A program made the translations under genes and the position numbers. Under the pieces are notes generated by a model that was given only the letters and a program-made list of their open reading frames with translations, had not been told where the DNA came from and did no database searches. From Bacillota bacterium (GTDB lineage Bacteria; Bacillota; Clostridia; Lachnospirales; Lachnospiraceae), in NCBI GenBank assembly GCA_023439505.1, contig JAEXNR010000019.1:104786-168785 (forward strand): a DNA stretch of 64,000 nucleotides. Direction: 5' to 3'. Each line of letters begins with the position of its first letter. Position 1 is the stretch's first letter. This document shows positions 1 through 8,721 of this stretch, one piece after another.

Positions 1-157
1 CGTTCGCATCCTGCTCCTGCATATTTAATCCAGGATTTATAAACACACTGGGTTTGCTTGCCTCGGCAATCACCTGACCATCTTCTCCAAGAATAATTGC
101 TTTGATGTTAGTTGTCCCGCAATCCATTCCAAGAAGGTAGTTGTTTAATTTTCCCAT
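1..157 (-). CDS. FGGY-family carbohydrate kinase, N-terminal part (cut by window edge)
   Basis: The first 52 codons are visible. The start is the ATG at 157, preceded by a GGAGGAGC ribosome binding site. The N-terminus contains LLGMDCGTTNIKAIILGEDG, the phosphate-1 loop of the ASKHA fold (D-x-G-T-T/S), diagnostic of FGGY sugar kinases such as xylulokinase and glycerol kinase. These enzymes phosphorylate a sugar or polyol with ATP in the cytoplasm. The substrate cannot be told from the N-terminus. The gene is divergent from a zinc dehydrogenase and near a PRD regulator, which suggests one sugar/polyol catabolic locus. The rest lies outside the window. Confidence 0.85.
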   Translation of the reverse strand, partial: MGKLNNYLLGMDCGTTNIKAIILGEDGQVIAEASKPSVFINPGLNMQEQDAN

Positions 158-315
158 GCTGCTCCTCCAAAATTTACGCTTTAAATTAGCAATTCTTCTT
201 TTTCTAATTTAGCAAAGATAAAAAGCGAGTTCAATATGTTTTTTTCCGCTACCAGGAGGAAATTATATATGTTATTTTTGTTTTTTCCTTCCACATTATT
301 GTGGCAAGAAACAAT

Positions 316-344
316 TTGAATTCCACTGGAATGGATCTTATACT
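316..344 (+). promoter_or_regulatory. Predicted sigma-A promoter of the zinc dehydrogenase gene
   Basis: TTGAAT (316-321) and TATACT (339-344) are separated by exactly 17 bp. Transcription would start near 351, leaving a leader of about 48 nt that contains the ribosome binding site AGAGGAGAG just before the ATG at 399. It lies in the 241-bp gap between the divergent kinase and dehydrogenase genes. Confidence 0.65.
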
Positions 345-398
345 TTATTTAAAGTTATAAACTTCAAATCAAGCAATAATAGAGGAGAGAATTCAACT

Positions 399-1451
399 AT
401 GATACAGATGAAAGCAGCCCTTATGTATGGGCCAAACGATATCCGCGTTGAGATGACAGAAAAACCAGAATGTCCGGCAGACGGATTAATTCTTAAAATT
501 ATGGCTGTTGGACTTTGTGGATCCGATATTCGCAATCTTACTACTGATTCCAGAAAAGGTAATTATCCTTTTATCTATGGACATGAAATTGTTGGTATTG
601 TTGATGAAATCGGACCACAGGTGACAAAATATCAAGTAGGCCAGAGACTCTATTTATTTCCTGGCACCTATTGTATGAAATGCGATAATTGTATCAACGG
701 ACATAGTGAGAACTGTTCAGATAAAGAAGCTGCTGCATTGGCCGGAACCGGTGGCTTCGCCCAGTATATTGCTGTAAAAGGTCAAAAGATTGAGCTTGGC
801 GGAATTTATGAAATTCCTGACGATATTACTTACGAAGCTGCAAGTCTTGGAGAACCTCTTACTTCTGTATATGCATGTCTTGAGAATGTTAATATTGGTT
901 ATCCGGACACCCTTGTTATCATCGGTGCCGGCCCAATCGGCTGTTTCATGGCACAGCTTGCTAAAATTCGCGGCGCCCAAAGAATCCTTATGATCGACAT
1001 CAATGACCATCGTTTAGAGATGGCAAAGCAATTTGGCGTCGATGAGGTTATCAACAGCAAAAAAGAAGATCCAATAAAAGCAATTCTAAAGTTTACAAAT
1101 GGAAAAGGAGCCGACAAAGTAATCTCCGCAACTCCTGCAAATGCCACTCAGACCCAGAGCATTCATATGGTAAAAAAAGGTGGACTCGTTGTCTTCTTTG
1201 GCGGGGTTCCAAAAGGATCTATGACAGAGCTTAACTGTAATCTGATTCATTACAACAATATCTGGATCAAAGGACATTTTGGTGCATCCTATACACAATC
1301 GAAAAAAGCATTCGAACTTGCGATTTCTCCAGATTTTCCAACCGAGAAATTCATTACCCATCAGCTTCCATTAGATCAAATTAATAAAGGCATTCAGCTT
1401 ACCAGAAGCGGAGAAGCTATAAAAGTGGTGCTCCATCCTTGGGACAATTAA
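399..1451 (+). CDS. Zinc-dependent alcohol/polyol dehydrogenase (MDR superfamily)
   Basis: A 350-aa medium-chain dehydrogenase, cytoplasmic, oxidising an alcohol or polyol with NAD(P). Catalytic zinc ligands are visible as C40 (GLCGSD) and H62-E63 (YGHE). The structural zinc loop has four cysteines, C92, C95, C98 and C106. The Rossmann motif GAGPIG lies at 176-181. Length is typical of sorbitol, threonine or galactitol-1-phosphate dehydrogenases, but the substrate cannot be fixed. A start three codons later (408) is also possible. Context with an FGGY kinase and a PRD regulator points to sugar-alcohol catabolism (inference). Confidence 0.88.
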   Translation: MIQMKAALMYGPNDIRVEMTEKPECPADGLILKIMAVGLCGSDIRNLTTDSRKGNYPFIYGHEIVGIVDEIGPQVTKYQVGQRLYLFPGTYCMKCDNCINGHSENCSDKEAAALAGTGGFAQYIAVKGQKIELGGIYEIPDDITYEAASLGEPLTSVYACLENVNIGYPDTLVIIGAGPIGCFMAQLAKIRGAQRILMIDINDHRLEMAKQFGVDEVINSKKEDPIKAILKFTNGKGADKVISATPANATQTQSIHMVKKGGLVVFFGGVPKGSMTELNCNLIHYNNIWIKGHFGASYTQSKKAFELAISPDFPTEKFITHQLPLDQINKGIQLTRSGEAIKVVLHPWDN

Positions 1452-1558
1452 ATCTCTTTCAATAATCGGCAGCATTCTCATTTCATGATCTCTTAATCTC
1501 AATCAGGCACTCTTCTCACCGGCCATAGAATTATTTCTGTGGATGGTTTATTTTTTCA

Positions 1559-1587
1559 TTGACTTTCAAAAATTACACATCTATGAT
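1559..1587 (+). promoter_or_regulatory. Predicted promoter of the PRD regulator gene
   Basis: TTGACT (1559-1564), a 17-bp spacer and TATGAT (1582-1587). The ribosome binding site ACAGGAG at 1617-1623 follows, which supports the ATG at 1629 as start. Confidence 0.55.
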
Positions 1588-1628
1588 AATAGTAGTGTAT
1601 GAAATATGATAAAATTACAGGAGTATTT

Positions 1629-3599
1629 ATGGATTCAAGAATGCTTACCCTCCGACAGCGAAAGCTGCTGCTTTACCTTCAAAATCAAAACCATTATGTA
1701 ACGGGACATGAACTTGCTATCTATTTGCAAATTTCCTCCCGAACGGTGCGAAGTGATATTACTGATATGAATCAAAAGCTTTCCGGTTCCGGAATTTTAA
1801 TTATATCACAGCCAAGCCTTGGCTATACCTTAAGCACGGATGACGAATCCAAACTCATGGAATTAAGTCTGGCCAGTTCTTCCTTTCTGACCAGAGAAGA
1901 TCGAGTGCGCCATATGGTATTTCGACTTTGCTTATCGGATGTTCCGGTTTCTCTTGATGACCTTGAGGATGAGATGTTCGTCAGCCGCACCACCCTGGAG
2001 CATGACCTGACAGAACTTCGCAGGAAATACGTTCTTACTGAGCCTTATATTCAGTTCACCCGCTCCCGGAATCGTATTTATTTTAACAATAACGAGAGAA
2101 AACGACGTAAGCTTTTAAATCTTCTGTTTTCAGAGAACTGGAACTATAATTCCCGTGGAAACAGCTATTATCAATATCAATACCTGGATAAAAATGTAGT
2201 CAATCTCATCATGGATGAGATTCAGCTTTATGTAAGAAAATACCATATTATGATGGAAGATATCAATATGGTAATCACGAATCTGGCCATTGCCATCGCA
2301 TATTACCGTATTCGTTCCGGACATTTACTTCCGACAGACACAGGCGATTGCAACAATCCTTTTGATCCTTCTAAACTGGACCCCCAGCGCCAGGATTCCT
2401 ATGAAACGGTGGTCGCTATGGTCAACGATTTATTATCCTCCTTAGAGCAAGAGCTGGATTGTCATTTCCCTGAAACGGAACGCTATCCGCTCTACGCTCA
2501 TGTATCCTACAGTATTGTACCAGACATGGAAATGATTGCTCAGAGTTCAATAACGCAGCATATTCCTTCTCAAACGATTCGGTTCGCCAATCGCTACATT
2601 ACACGGATTCAGGAAATATTTCATATTGATTTTTCTGACAATCAGGATTTTTATATTACCCTGACTGAATACCTGCGGTATCTTGGGTACCCGGAATACC
2701 ACCTGAGTGTCCCTGACAACTATCCTGATGCTTCCTATCACCAGCTTATGATCGAGTATGAAATCGCCTTTCTCATCCAGGATCTTGCCTCAGAATATCT
2801 TGGTAACTATTTGAATGATAAAGAATTGCTGCATCTTGCGTTCTGTATTTCAGGAGCATTAGAATATCAGAAGCGTACAAATCCGAAGCTTCGTACCGTC
2901 ATTATGTGTCATATGAATCTGACGATTTCCTGGTACTTAAAACAGAAAATTCTCAATGTGTTCAATGATTATATTGATCTGGTAGCCCTGCTTCCGGTTT
3001 ATAGTAAGAGCGGTTATGATTTTTCCAACACCGATCTTATCATTACCACTGTAAATAAAACCATTACGAAGGATTACCCGGTGGAGACTCTGGTCATATC
3101 GCCTTACTTCAGCAAAGACGATCGTTCACAGATTGAAAAGCATATCTTCCACAGCCAGATTAACCAGCTATATTCCCCTTCTCTTCAACCGCTTTCCACG
3201 TTATTTGCTAAGGCTTTCTGGCATGAGGAAATGGTGGCTGAAGATGCACTTTCTGTCTTCGAACAGTTATCCGGGGATTTCATGGAAGCCGGTTATGTTG
3301 GTCCTGAATATCTACAGGAGCTTCTCCGGCGTGAAGCAATCATGTCCTTCGTAAATACTCCGGGTATTGCAGTCATTTACAGTCTCGCACCAAGTACCAG
3401 AACCTGTTTGTCTGTCGGCATTCTGGCTCACCGAATTCGTTGGAACGGTCAGAAAATCCGTGTGGTACTTATGGCTGCCATGGAGCCGGAACACCGAAGT
3501 CTTATCTTCAAGCTCATCAACGAACTGTATTATGGAGAAGTGAATCCAGAAAACTTCCAGCACATTTTAACAAAGCAGAAACTGATAGAATTATTCTAA
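1629..3599 (+). CDS. PRD-domain transcriptional regulator (BglG/MtlR-like) with PTS EIIB- and EIIA-like domains
   Basis: A 656-aa regulator; the ATG at 1629 is preferred over 1599 because ACAGGAG lies 5 bp upstream. It begins with a winged HTH_11 domain (RQRKLLLYLQ through SSRTVRSDI) and a second HTH (~80-150). Two PTS regulation domains (~190-410), an EIIB-like domain (~425-505) and a C-terminal EIIA-like domain (~520-656) follow. Such proteins activate sugar operons when PTS enzymes phosphorylate their PRDs. At the usual EIIA active site, I/VPHG, this protein reads IAVIYS, so the phospho-accepting histidine appears to be lost. Targets are probably the neighbouring dehydrogenase/kinase genes; no PTS permease is visible here. 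Confidence 0.82.
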   Translation: MDSRMLTLRQRKLLLYLQNQNHYVTGHELAIYLQISSRTVRSDITDMNQKLSGSGILIISQPSLGYTLSTDDESKLMELSLASSSFLTREDRVRHMVFRLCLSDVPVSLDDLEDEMFVSRTTLEHDLTELRRKYVLTEPYIQFTRSRNRIYFNNNERKRRKLLNLLFSENWNYNSRGNSYYQYQYLDKNVVNLIMDEIQLYVRKYHIMMEDINMVITNLAIAIAYYRIRSGHLLPTDTGDCNNPFDPSKLDPQRQDSYETVVAMVNDLLSSLEQELDCHFPETERYPLYAHVSYSIVPDMEMIAQSSITQHIPSQTIRFANRYITRIQEIFHIDFSDNQDFYITLTEYLRYLGYPEYHLSVPDNYPDASYHQLMIEYEIAFLIQDLASEYLGNYLNDKELLHLAFCISGALEYQKRTNPKLRTVIMCHMNLTISWYLKQKILNVFNDYIDLVALLPVYSKSGYDFSNTDLIITTVNKTITKDYPVETLVISPYFSKDDRSQIEKHIFHSQINQLYSPSLQPLSTLFAKAFWHEEMVAEDALSVFEQLSGDFMEAGYVGPEYLQELLRREAIMSFVNTPGIAVIYSLAPSTRTCLSVGILAHRIRWNGQKIRVVLMAAMEPEHRSLIFKLINELYYGEVNPENFQHILTKQKLIELF

Positions 3600-3709
3600 A
3601 TGTGTGCTTTTGCCGTGGGAATGCTCATCCATAATACACACCTTAAATCATAGAGACTCTCCAATAAACAAGAGTAATCGGCAAGCCCACTTCACTTGTC
3701 ATGAATTAA

Positions 3710-3745
3710 GAAACGGAAGGGACAATTGCACGTTCCTTCCGTTTC
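3710..3745. terminator. Bidirectional hairpin between convergent genes
   Basis: An 11-bp perfect stem, GAAACGGAAGG with CCTTCCGTTTC, and a 14-nt loop. It lies between the convergent PRD regulator (+) and flavodoxin-like gene (-). Both sides are only moderately T-rich. Confidence 0.55.
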
Positions 3746-3785
3746 TACAATAGACCTCAGCTTAGCAGATTACGAATTCCTATTT

Positions 3786-4751
3786 CTAGTTCATCTCTGC
3801 AATCGTCTGATCAAAATTTTTATATTTTTCCATCATCTTGGGTAATGTTTCTTTATTAGCCATAAGTTTTGGAACACAGGCTGAAATCATATCCCGAATT
3901 TCATTGTAATGTTCGTAAATTCCAATTGTTGTATTTCTGGATCGGGCAATTTCTTTCTCACTCCAGTCAACCGCTACTTTATCACCATCGATCCTCATAT
4001 CTCCCCAGATACCGCAGATTGGGCATTCAACATGCGTTGTTCCATTCATGGAAAGCAGCTGATTGTGGCATACCGGACATACTCCATCCGGTCCCACCCA
4101 GGTATCAACTCCATCATAAGGTTTGCCAAGAGACTCTGCCACTGCAGTTCCAAGATCTGCACATTTTCCCATCAGTTCAGGATCAAATAAAGGATGCCCC
4201 GTTCTTCCCTGATCATATGCATCTACCTTTCCTACACATTTCATGCAAAGAGAGAATCCAAACAGATCCAGCATTGGAAGTCCAAGGGATACCCAGTTAT
4301 GTGTCTGAGCACCTCCTACGGAAATATATCCAACATAACGATCTTTGAAGTATCTTTGGTCAAGTTCCGGCTTACCTGCTTCTTTTCTTTTTTTGTTCTC
4401 TTCGAGTAAAGATGCTCTGTCATGAGCCGGACCAAAGCGATCAACAAAGTTCTTAAACTGACCTACGATACCTACTGCATATACAGGAGCACCAATAATG
4501 ATGCCATCTGCATTTAAACATGCTTCTTCCAGAATATGATAATCATCCTTCAGGCAGCAGTGGATTTCCACATCCCCTTTTTCCTTGCCGTGGCTGCAAA
4601 AATCGCATGCTCTGCAGTGTCCGATATCCAGTGTAATGGTATTAATAAATTCTACATCTGCACCAGCTGCTTTGGCTGAAAACAATGCTTCCTTTACCAT
4701 AACATCACATCTTTGATTTTTTCTTCCAAATGAAATACCTAAAACCTTCAT
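3786..4751 (-). CDS. Flavodoxin-like NAD(P)H-dependent FMN reductase with Cys cluster and C-terminal zinc ribbon
   Basis: A 321-aa protein with a GGAGG site 7 bp before the ATG. The N-terminal half is a flavodoxin-like fold (MKVLGISFGR; GAPVYAVGIVGQFKNFVDRF). It carries C46-x2-C49-x2-C52 and C65-C66, which resembles the cluster motif of iron-sulfur flavoproteins. A C-terminal zinc ribbon has C225-P-x-C228 and C243-P-x-C246-G. A paralogue with the same layout is encoded at 11908-12828. It probably transfers electrons to a small-molecule substrate or partner in the cytoplasm; the substrate is unknown. It lies downstream of the AraC-GH39 gene on the same strand. Confidence 0.72.
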   Translation of the reverse strand: MKVLGISFGRKNQRCDVMVKEALFSAKAAGADVEFINTITLDIGHCRACDFCSHGKEKGDVEIHCCLKDDYHILEEACLNADGIIIGAPVYAVGIVGQFKNFVDRFGPAHDRASLLEENKKRKEAGKPELDQRYFKDRYVGYISVGGAQTHNWVSLGLPMLDLFGFSLCMKCVGKVDAYDQGRTGHPLFDPELMGKCADLGTAVAESLGKPYDGVDTWVGPDGVCPVCHNQLLSMNGTTHVECPICGIWGDMRIDGDKVAVDWSEKEIARSRNTTIGIYEHYNEIRDMISACVPKLMANKETLPKMMEKYKNFDQTIAEMN

Positions 4752-4968
4752 GTTCTTACCTCCGTTATTAATAACTTTTTGCTGTTATTATTGTAACGAA
4801 TATAAAGCCGCCTTGCAGTGCAATATCGAGCCTTTTCTATATGAAATACTCAGCTTTCTTATATACAGAGGAAAGGAAAGACAAAAAACATTGCTTGTTT
4901 TTTGTTTTACTTTCATTTCACCCTGCATGCTTATTTTTTGAACGTAGTATCATATTTGTACAGGAATA

Positions 4969-7356
4969 TTATGTCGTATAATAATATTGAATTTCAATTA
5001 GTCGGATTTCCTGAGCCATAAGTGTATTTTCTAATTCCAGCTTTTCATCGGTAACATTGCTATGATACATATCTATTTTTGGAATGGCGTTTTGCTTCAA
5101 ATATTGCAATTCATCCCAATCCAGATTAGTTTCAAATAACAGATGACGCCAGAGATCCTGAGCACTACCGTACTCTTTATTTACATATTGTGTTTTAATA
5201 AGATACTTTCCATTTGGAATAGAATCGAGAACGATTGAAAGTTTCAGGCATTCTGAATTTTCTGTATAGTTATCAAGCTCATTAAATTGAATCTGATCCT
5301 CATCCTGGAAAACATATTGGGAAGACAGCTTCTTGTAATTGTGACAGGCGATCACATATCGTCCTCCCCCATCTGCCGTAACAATGCTGTGTTCGTCCTG
5401 ATAAAGCACCTTTTGTTTCAGCTTATTCATAAATCGGAATGCATAGAAAGACGGTTTATGAATTCCATCTCTGGAAATAATTCCGGAATCCCCATTCAAC
5501 ACCTTATCAGAATCAAAATAATCGGAATAGCTATCCAAAGCATGCCAGTATATCATCATATCCAAATTTCCATTCATTTCCATGCAGCTTTTCAAAACAT
5601 ATGCGCCTTGTTCACAACTGTCATTTAGCAAATTTCGATTTGAAATTGTAAAATTCCACTCGCTGAAATGAATTTCGGGAACCTGAAAACCCAGCTGATC
5701 CATAATCTCTTTCATAAGCTCCAGCTGGTTTGTCATGTAGGAGGTGTCAATGGATTTACGTCCATAGAATTGTCCATCACCCTCCATAGCCACATATTGG
5801 TAAGAATAAAATGACAAAAAATCCGGTTGGGCACTGCGCGTTTTCCATGTCTCAAATATCTTCTTGCAGCTGCTATACTCATAGCCTAGAATGAATCCGG
5901 CGCCCCCCACCCTGATGTTGGACGAAATTCCTTTTAGTGTTCGATAGATCAGTTCGAAGCAGGCATAATAGTTCCCTTCTTCAGAGATCATATCCTGCTC
6001 TGGATTTTTCCAATATTCAAAATACCAGGTTTCAATTTCCTCTACACCATAACGGTTTACAAGATGCATACAAAATTCAGGAATAATTATTTGAAACATC
6101 TCCCAGTTGTAATGGCTGTTGTCTTCTCCGGCCTTCAGAAAACGGTCTGGAGAATACATAAATGCCGTTTCTTTTTCCCCAAGCTCCATATATGGTTTCA
6201 TATGATTCTCCAGCAGGAAATCGATTACCTGATCCATTTTTCGGAAGCTATGGCCTTCCTTTGAAACAAAGCACTCTTTCTTAGACAAAATATTCCATAT
6301 CCGCACATATTTGATACCGATTGCACTCTGAATATCTTTTAGCTGCATCTGTACATCTGATTGAAGAATATGGTACGCCTCGCCGATACAAATGGCACGG
6401 AAGCCTGCGTTAAGCTCTCCCGCCTCTTTCATGATATCTACGTAACATTGCTTCTGATCTGCTTCTCTAGCTTCTTCCTCTTCCTTCAGATGCAAATATT
6501 TTTGCATCTGTTTCAGTTCCTCATCCGTCAGATCCTTTTTTTGTTTTTCCTGTTTTTGTGTATCTTCTATTTTCTTACGGTATTCACTGGGAGCTTCCCC
6601 ATACACTTTACGGAATGCTTTCCCGAAGGCCGCCGAACTAGGGAATCCGCTATCCAATGCGATATCTGTAATATTTTTATCAGAATACAGAAGTTCATCA
6701 ATAGCATGAAAAAAACGTACATTATTGAGATATTCCATAAAGGTCATACCGGTCTGTCTCTTTATATATTTTGATAAATATGCATTGGACAGATAAAGTC
6801 GTTTGGCAAGATCATTCAAACTAATTTTTGACTGATAATTTGCCTGTACATAATTTTGGATTTCCATTACTCGAATTCGATCGTTGGAATCACCAATATT
6901 TAGTCTGGCATCGCTTGCCTTCACCAAAAAATTACTCGTCAATACATAGAGAGCCTGAAAATACAGGGCATTCAAATACAAGGCTGCCTGATCATCCTGC
7001 TCAAAATATCGTTTCAAAATCTGATCCAATAGGGATCGCAATTCTGCATATGCAGCATTTTTATCTACTACAGAATTACACCAGAACAAAAGCCGCATAC
7101 TTCCCATATGTTCTGCAAGAAGATGAAAATCGATCTCAAATCTCGCCCCCAAGAGATTGATTCCTTTTACCAGATGTTCTTTATTCGCATTAATTAAGAT
7201 AATGTCTCCTTTTTTTATATGGTAACTCTTATCATCAATATCGACCACAAGTTCTCCTGACATTACGTAAAACAATTCAATATTCTGATGATAATGTAAT
7301 CCAACCTCATCATCCCCAAGGAAATAGAACTTCATAAGTTTTCTATCTTTATCCAT
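4969..7356 (-). CDS. AraC-family regulator fused to a GH39-like (beta-xylosidase-like) domain
   Basis: A 795-aa protein, start supported by AAGGAGA. Residues 1-100 form a cupin sensor (HYHQNIELFYVMSGE), and residues 164-262 carry two AraC helix-turn-helix motifs. A charged linker (262-302) leads to a TIM-barrel domain resembling GH39 glycosidases. The GH39 acid/base motif WNEP reads W-K-N-P at 449-452, so the catalytic Glu is replaced by Asn451, while a nucleophile-like Glu566 in HFSEWN remains. The domain may therefore sense a glycoside rather than cleave it (inference). There is no signal peptide. It probably controls the surrounding redox genes. Confidence 0.85.
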   Translation of the reverse strand: MDKDRKLMKFYFLGDDEVGLHYHQNIELFYVMSGELVVDIDDKSYHIKKGDIILINANKEHLVKGINLLGARFEIDFHLLAEHMGSMRLLFWCNSVVDKNAAYAELRSLLDQILKRYFEQDDQAALYLNALYFQALYVLTSNFLVKASDARLNIGDSNDRIRVMEIQNYVQANYQSKISLNDLAKRLYLSNAYLSKYIKRQTGMTFMEYLNNVRFFHAIDELLYSDKNITDIALDSGFPSSAAFGKAFRKVYGEAPSEYRKKIEDTQKQEKQKKDLTDEELKQMQKYLHLKEEEEAREADQKQCYVDIMKEAGELNAGFRAICIGEAYHILQSDVQMQLKDIQSAIGIKYVRIWNILSKKECFVSKEGHSFRKMDQVIDFLLENHMKPYMELGEKETAFMYSPDRFLKAGEDNSHYNWEMFQIIIPEFCMHLVNRYGVEEIETWYFEYWKNPEQDMISEEGNYYACFELIYRTLKGISSNIRVGGAGFILGYEYSSCKKIFETWKTRSAQPDFLSFYSYQYVAMEGDGQFYGRKSIDTSYMTNQLELMKEIMDQLGFQVPEIHFSEWNFTISNRNLLNDSCEQGAYVLKSCMEMNGNLDMMIYWHALDSYSDYFDSDKVLNGDSGIISRDGIHKPSFYAFRFMNKLKQKVLYQDEHSIVTADGGGRYVIACHNYKKLSSQYVFQDEDQIQFNELDNYTENSECLKLSIVLDSIPNGKYLIKTQYVNKEYGSAQDLWRHLLFETNLDWDELQYLKQNAIPKIDMYHSNVTDEKLELENTLMAQEIRLIEIQYYYTT

Positions 7357-7525
7357 TATATCTTCTCCTTATTGGTATAACCCTATCGGTAATATTTGCT
7401 CCCATATCAGTGTTTCTTTTTTACTTTTTTGTTCTATTTAATTTTATATGAAACACGTTTTAGTTACAAGGGGGTTGTACCTTTATCTTATGATCGTTTT
7501 CTATGAAAGCTCTCATAAATATAGA

Positions 7526-7564
7526 AAGAGCCGAAACATGTTTTCTTCCATGTTTTCGGCTCTT
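7526..7564. terminator. Strong hairpin terminator downstream of the SnoaL-like gene
   Basis: AGAGCCGAAACATG pairs with CATGTTTTCGGCTCT, with one bulge. On the minus strand it sits 21 bp beyond the SnoaL-like stop codon, and it separates that transcript from the AraC-GH39 gene. Confidence 0.65.
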
Positions 7565-7584
7565 AATTTTTAATCCGTTCCCGA

Positions 7585-7920
7585 TTAACAAGGCTGTAAT
7601 ACGTCCCAGTGTTCTGCCAGCTTTCCATTCTCAATGCGATATATGTCGACCACACGGCATTTGGTCTTTCCATCTTTTCCAACATTCTTCAGATAAACGG
7701 CTACCATATCATCCTCCAAAATAATCTTAACAATATTCAGATGGAAGTCTGATTCATGGAGGAATTTTTCCCGAAAAGCATCCATAAGTGCCTGTCTTCC
7801 CTGTTCAACCCCCGGATTGTGCTGAATATAATCCTCTCTTACATATTCCAACGCGGAGTCTATATCATGCTCATTAAAAAAGCGCCGATAAAATTCCTTT
7901 ATGATTGTTTTATTGTCCAT
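7585..7920 (-). CDS. SnoaL-like / NTF2-fold protein (ester cyclase-type)
   Basis: A 111-aa alpha+beta cone-fold protein. The ATG at 7920 is chosen because AAAAAGGAGA precedes it by 10 bp; an ATG eight codons upstream has no such site. Visible family features are FYRRFFNEHDIDSALEYVRE near the N-terminus, YIQHNP, and a C-terminal DIYRIENGKLAEHWD. The family includes polyketide cyclases and small dehydratases/isomerases such as the bile acid dehydratase BaiE, but many members are uncharacterised. It lies between a nitroreductase and AraC-GH39, all on the minus strand. Confidence 0.78.
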   Translation of the reverse strand: MDNKTIIKEFYRRFFNEHDIDSALEYVREDYIQHNPGVEQGRQALMDAFREKFLHESDFHLNIVKIILEDDMVAVYLKNVGKDGKTKCRVVDIYRIENGKLAEHWDVLQPC

Positions 7921-8013
7921 ATGAAACTGGTCTCCTTTTTTCACCCTTTATTGTTATTAATTGCTACACTGCGGAGATTTCATGCACAATTTGGACTTTC
8001 TTAAGACCTCTGT

Positions 8014-8541
8014 TTATTTCACAATTTTATAATAATCCTTCTTGTGTTCAATTGGTTCCGGAAAACCATTTGCAGGATATCCAAGAATACAGGAACCGAT
8101 TCCGATATATTCGTCCGGGTAACCGGCTTCTTTTAACAATTCCCTGCCAAGATCCGTTTCAAATGTCTCCCGAATACGATTGATCCAACGGGAGCCAAGT
8201 CCCATCGCATATGCAGCATTAAACATATTGCCAAGTACAAGACATCCATCCTGTACTGCATCTGAAGCATCTTTTCTTGCAAGAACAAGAAGAATTGTAG
8301 GTGCTCCATAGAACACATCAAACCCTTCCGGTGCTCCGGCGATCTTTGCGTTTAGTTTACACAGTTTTTTAATCCATTCCTGATTCTGCACTGCAATAAT
8401 AATCGCTGACTGCTTATTTCCTCCGGAAGGCGCATTCATTCCGGCTTCAATCACATTCATCAGTTCTTCATCCTTAATCTGCTCCGGTTTATAGGATCTG
8501 ATACTTCTTCTATTTTTGATATCCAATACAGTCTCTTTCAT
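8014..8541 (-). CDS. Nitroreductase-family FMN oxidoreductase
   Basis: A 175-aa protein; the ATG at 8541 has a perfect GGAGGAGG site. The N-terminal IKNRRSIRSYKPEQI and APSGGNKQ are the FMN-binding signature of the nitroreductase family, and GIGSCILGYP near the C-terminus is also typical. Such enzymes reduce nitro groups, quinones or enones with NAD(P)H as homodimers. The natural substrate is unknown. It is one of several flavoprotein genes between 3.8 and 13.8 kb. Confidence 0.85.
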   Translation of the reverse strand: MKETVLDIKNRRSIRSYKPEQIKDEELMNVIEAGMNAPSGGNKQSAIIIAVQNQEWIKKLCKLNAKIAGAPEGFDVFYGAPTILLVLARKDASDAVQDGCLVLGNMFNAAYAMGLGSRWINRIRETFETDLGRELLKEAGYPDEYIGIGSCILGYPANGFPEPIEHKKDYYKIVK

Positions 8542-8578
8542 TTTACAACCTCCTCCATTCAATTCCCTTTCGGTCTGC

Positions 8579-8620
8579 TTTCTATTCTCTTTCTATTCTC
8601 TTTCTATTCTCTTTCTATTC
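8579..8620. repeat. 11-bp tandem repeat, 3.8 copies
   Basis: The unit TTTCTATTCTC is repeated three times exactly, with a fourth partial copy. It lies in the gap just upstream of the nitroreductase ribosome binding site; on that strand it is a GA-rich leader segment. Slippage-prone, possibly phase-variable in length. Confidence 0.9.
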
Positions 8621-8721
8621 ATTGGTTTCTTCCCGAAAATACACTTCCTGTAATAGAAGAAAACAGCATGATTTTCTCATACTGCCCTTCTTTTATTTAT
8701 ACTTTTTAGAAGATACACATT

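Noticed and set aside
3869..4348. 159-codon plus-strand frame antisense to the flavodoxin-like gene
   Set aside because: Low-complexity shadow frame with no ribosome binding site or domain.
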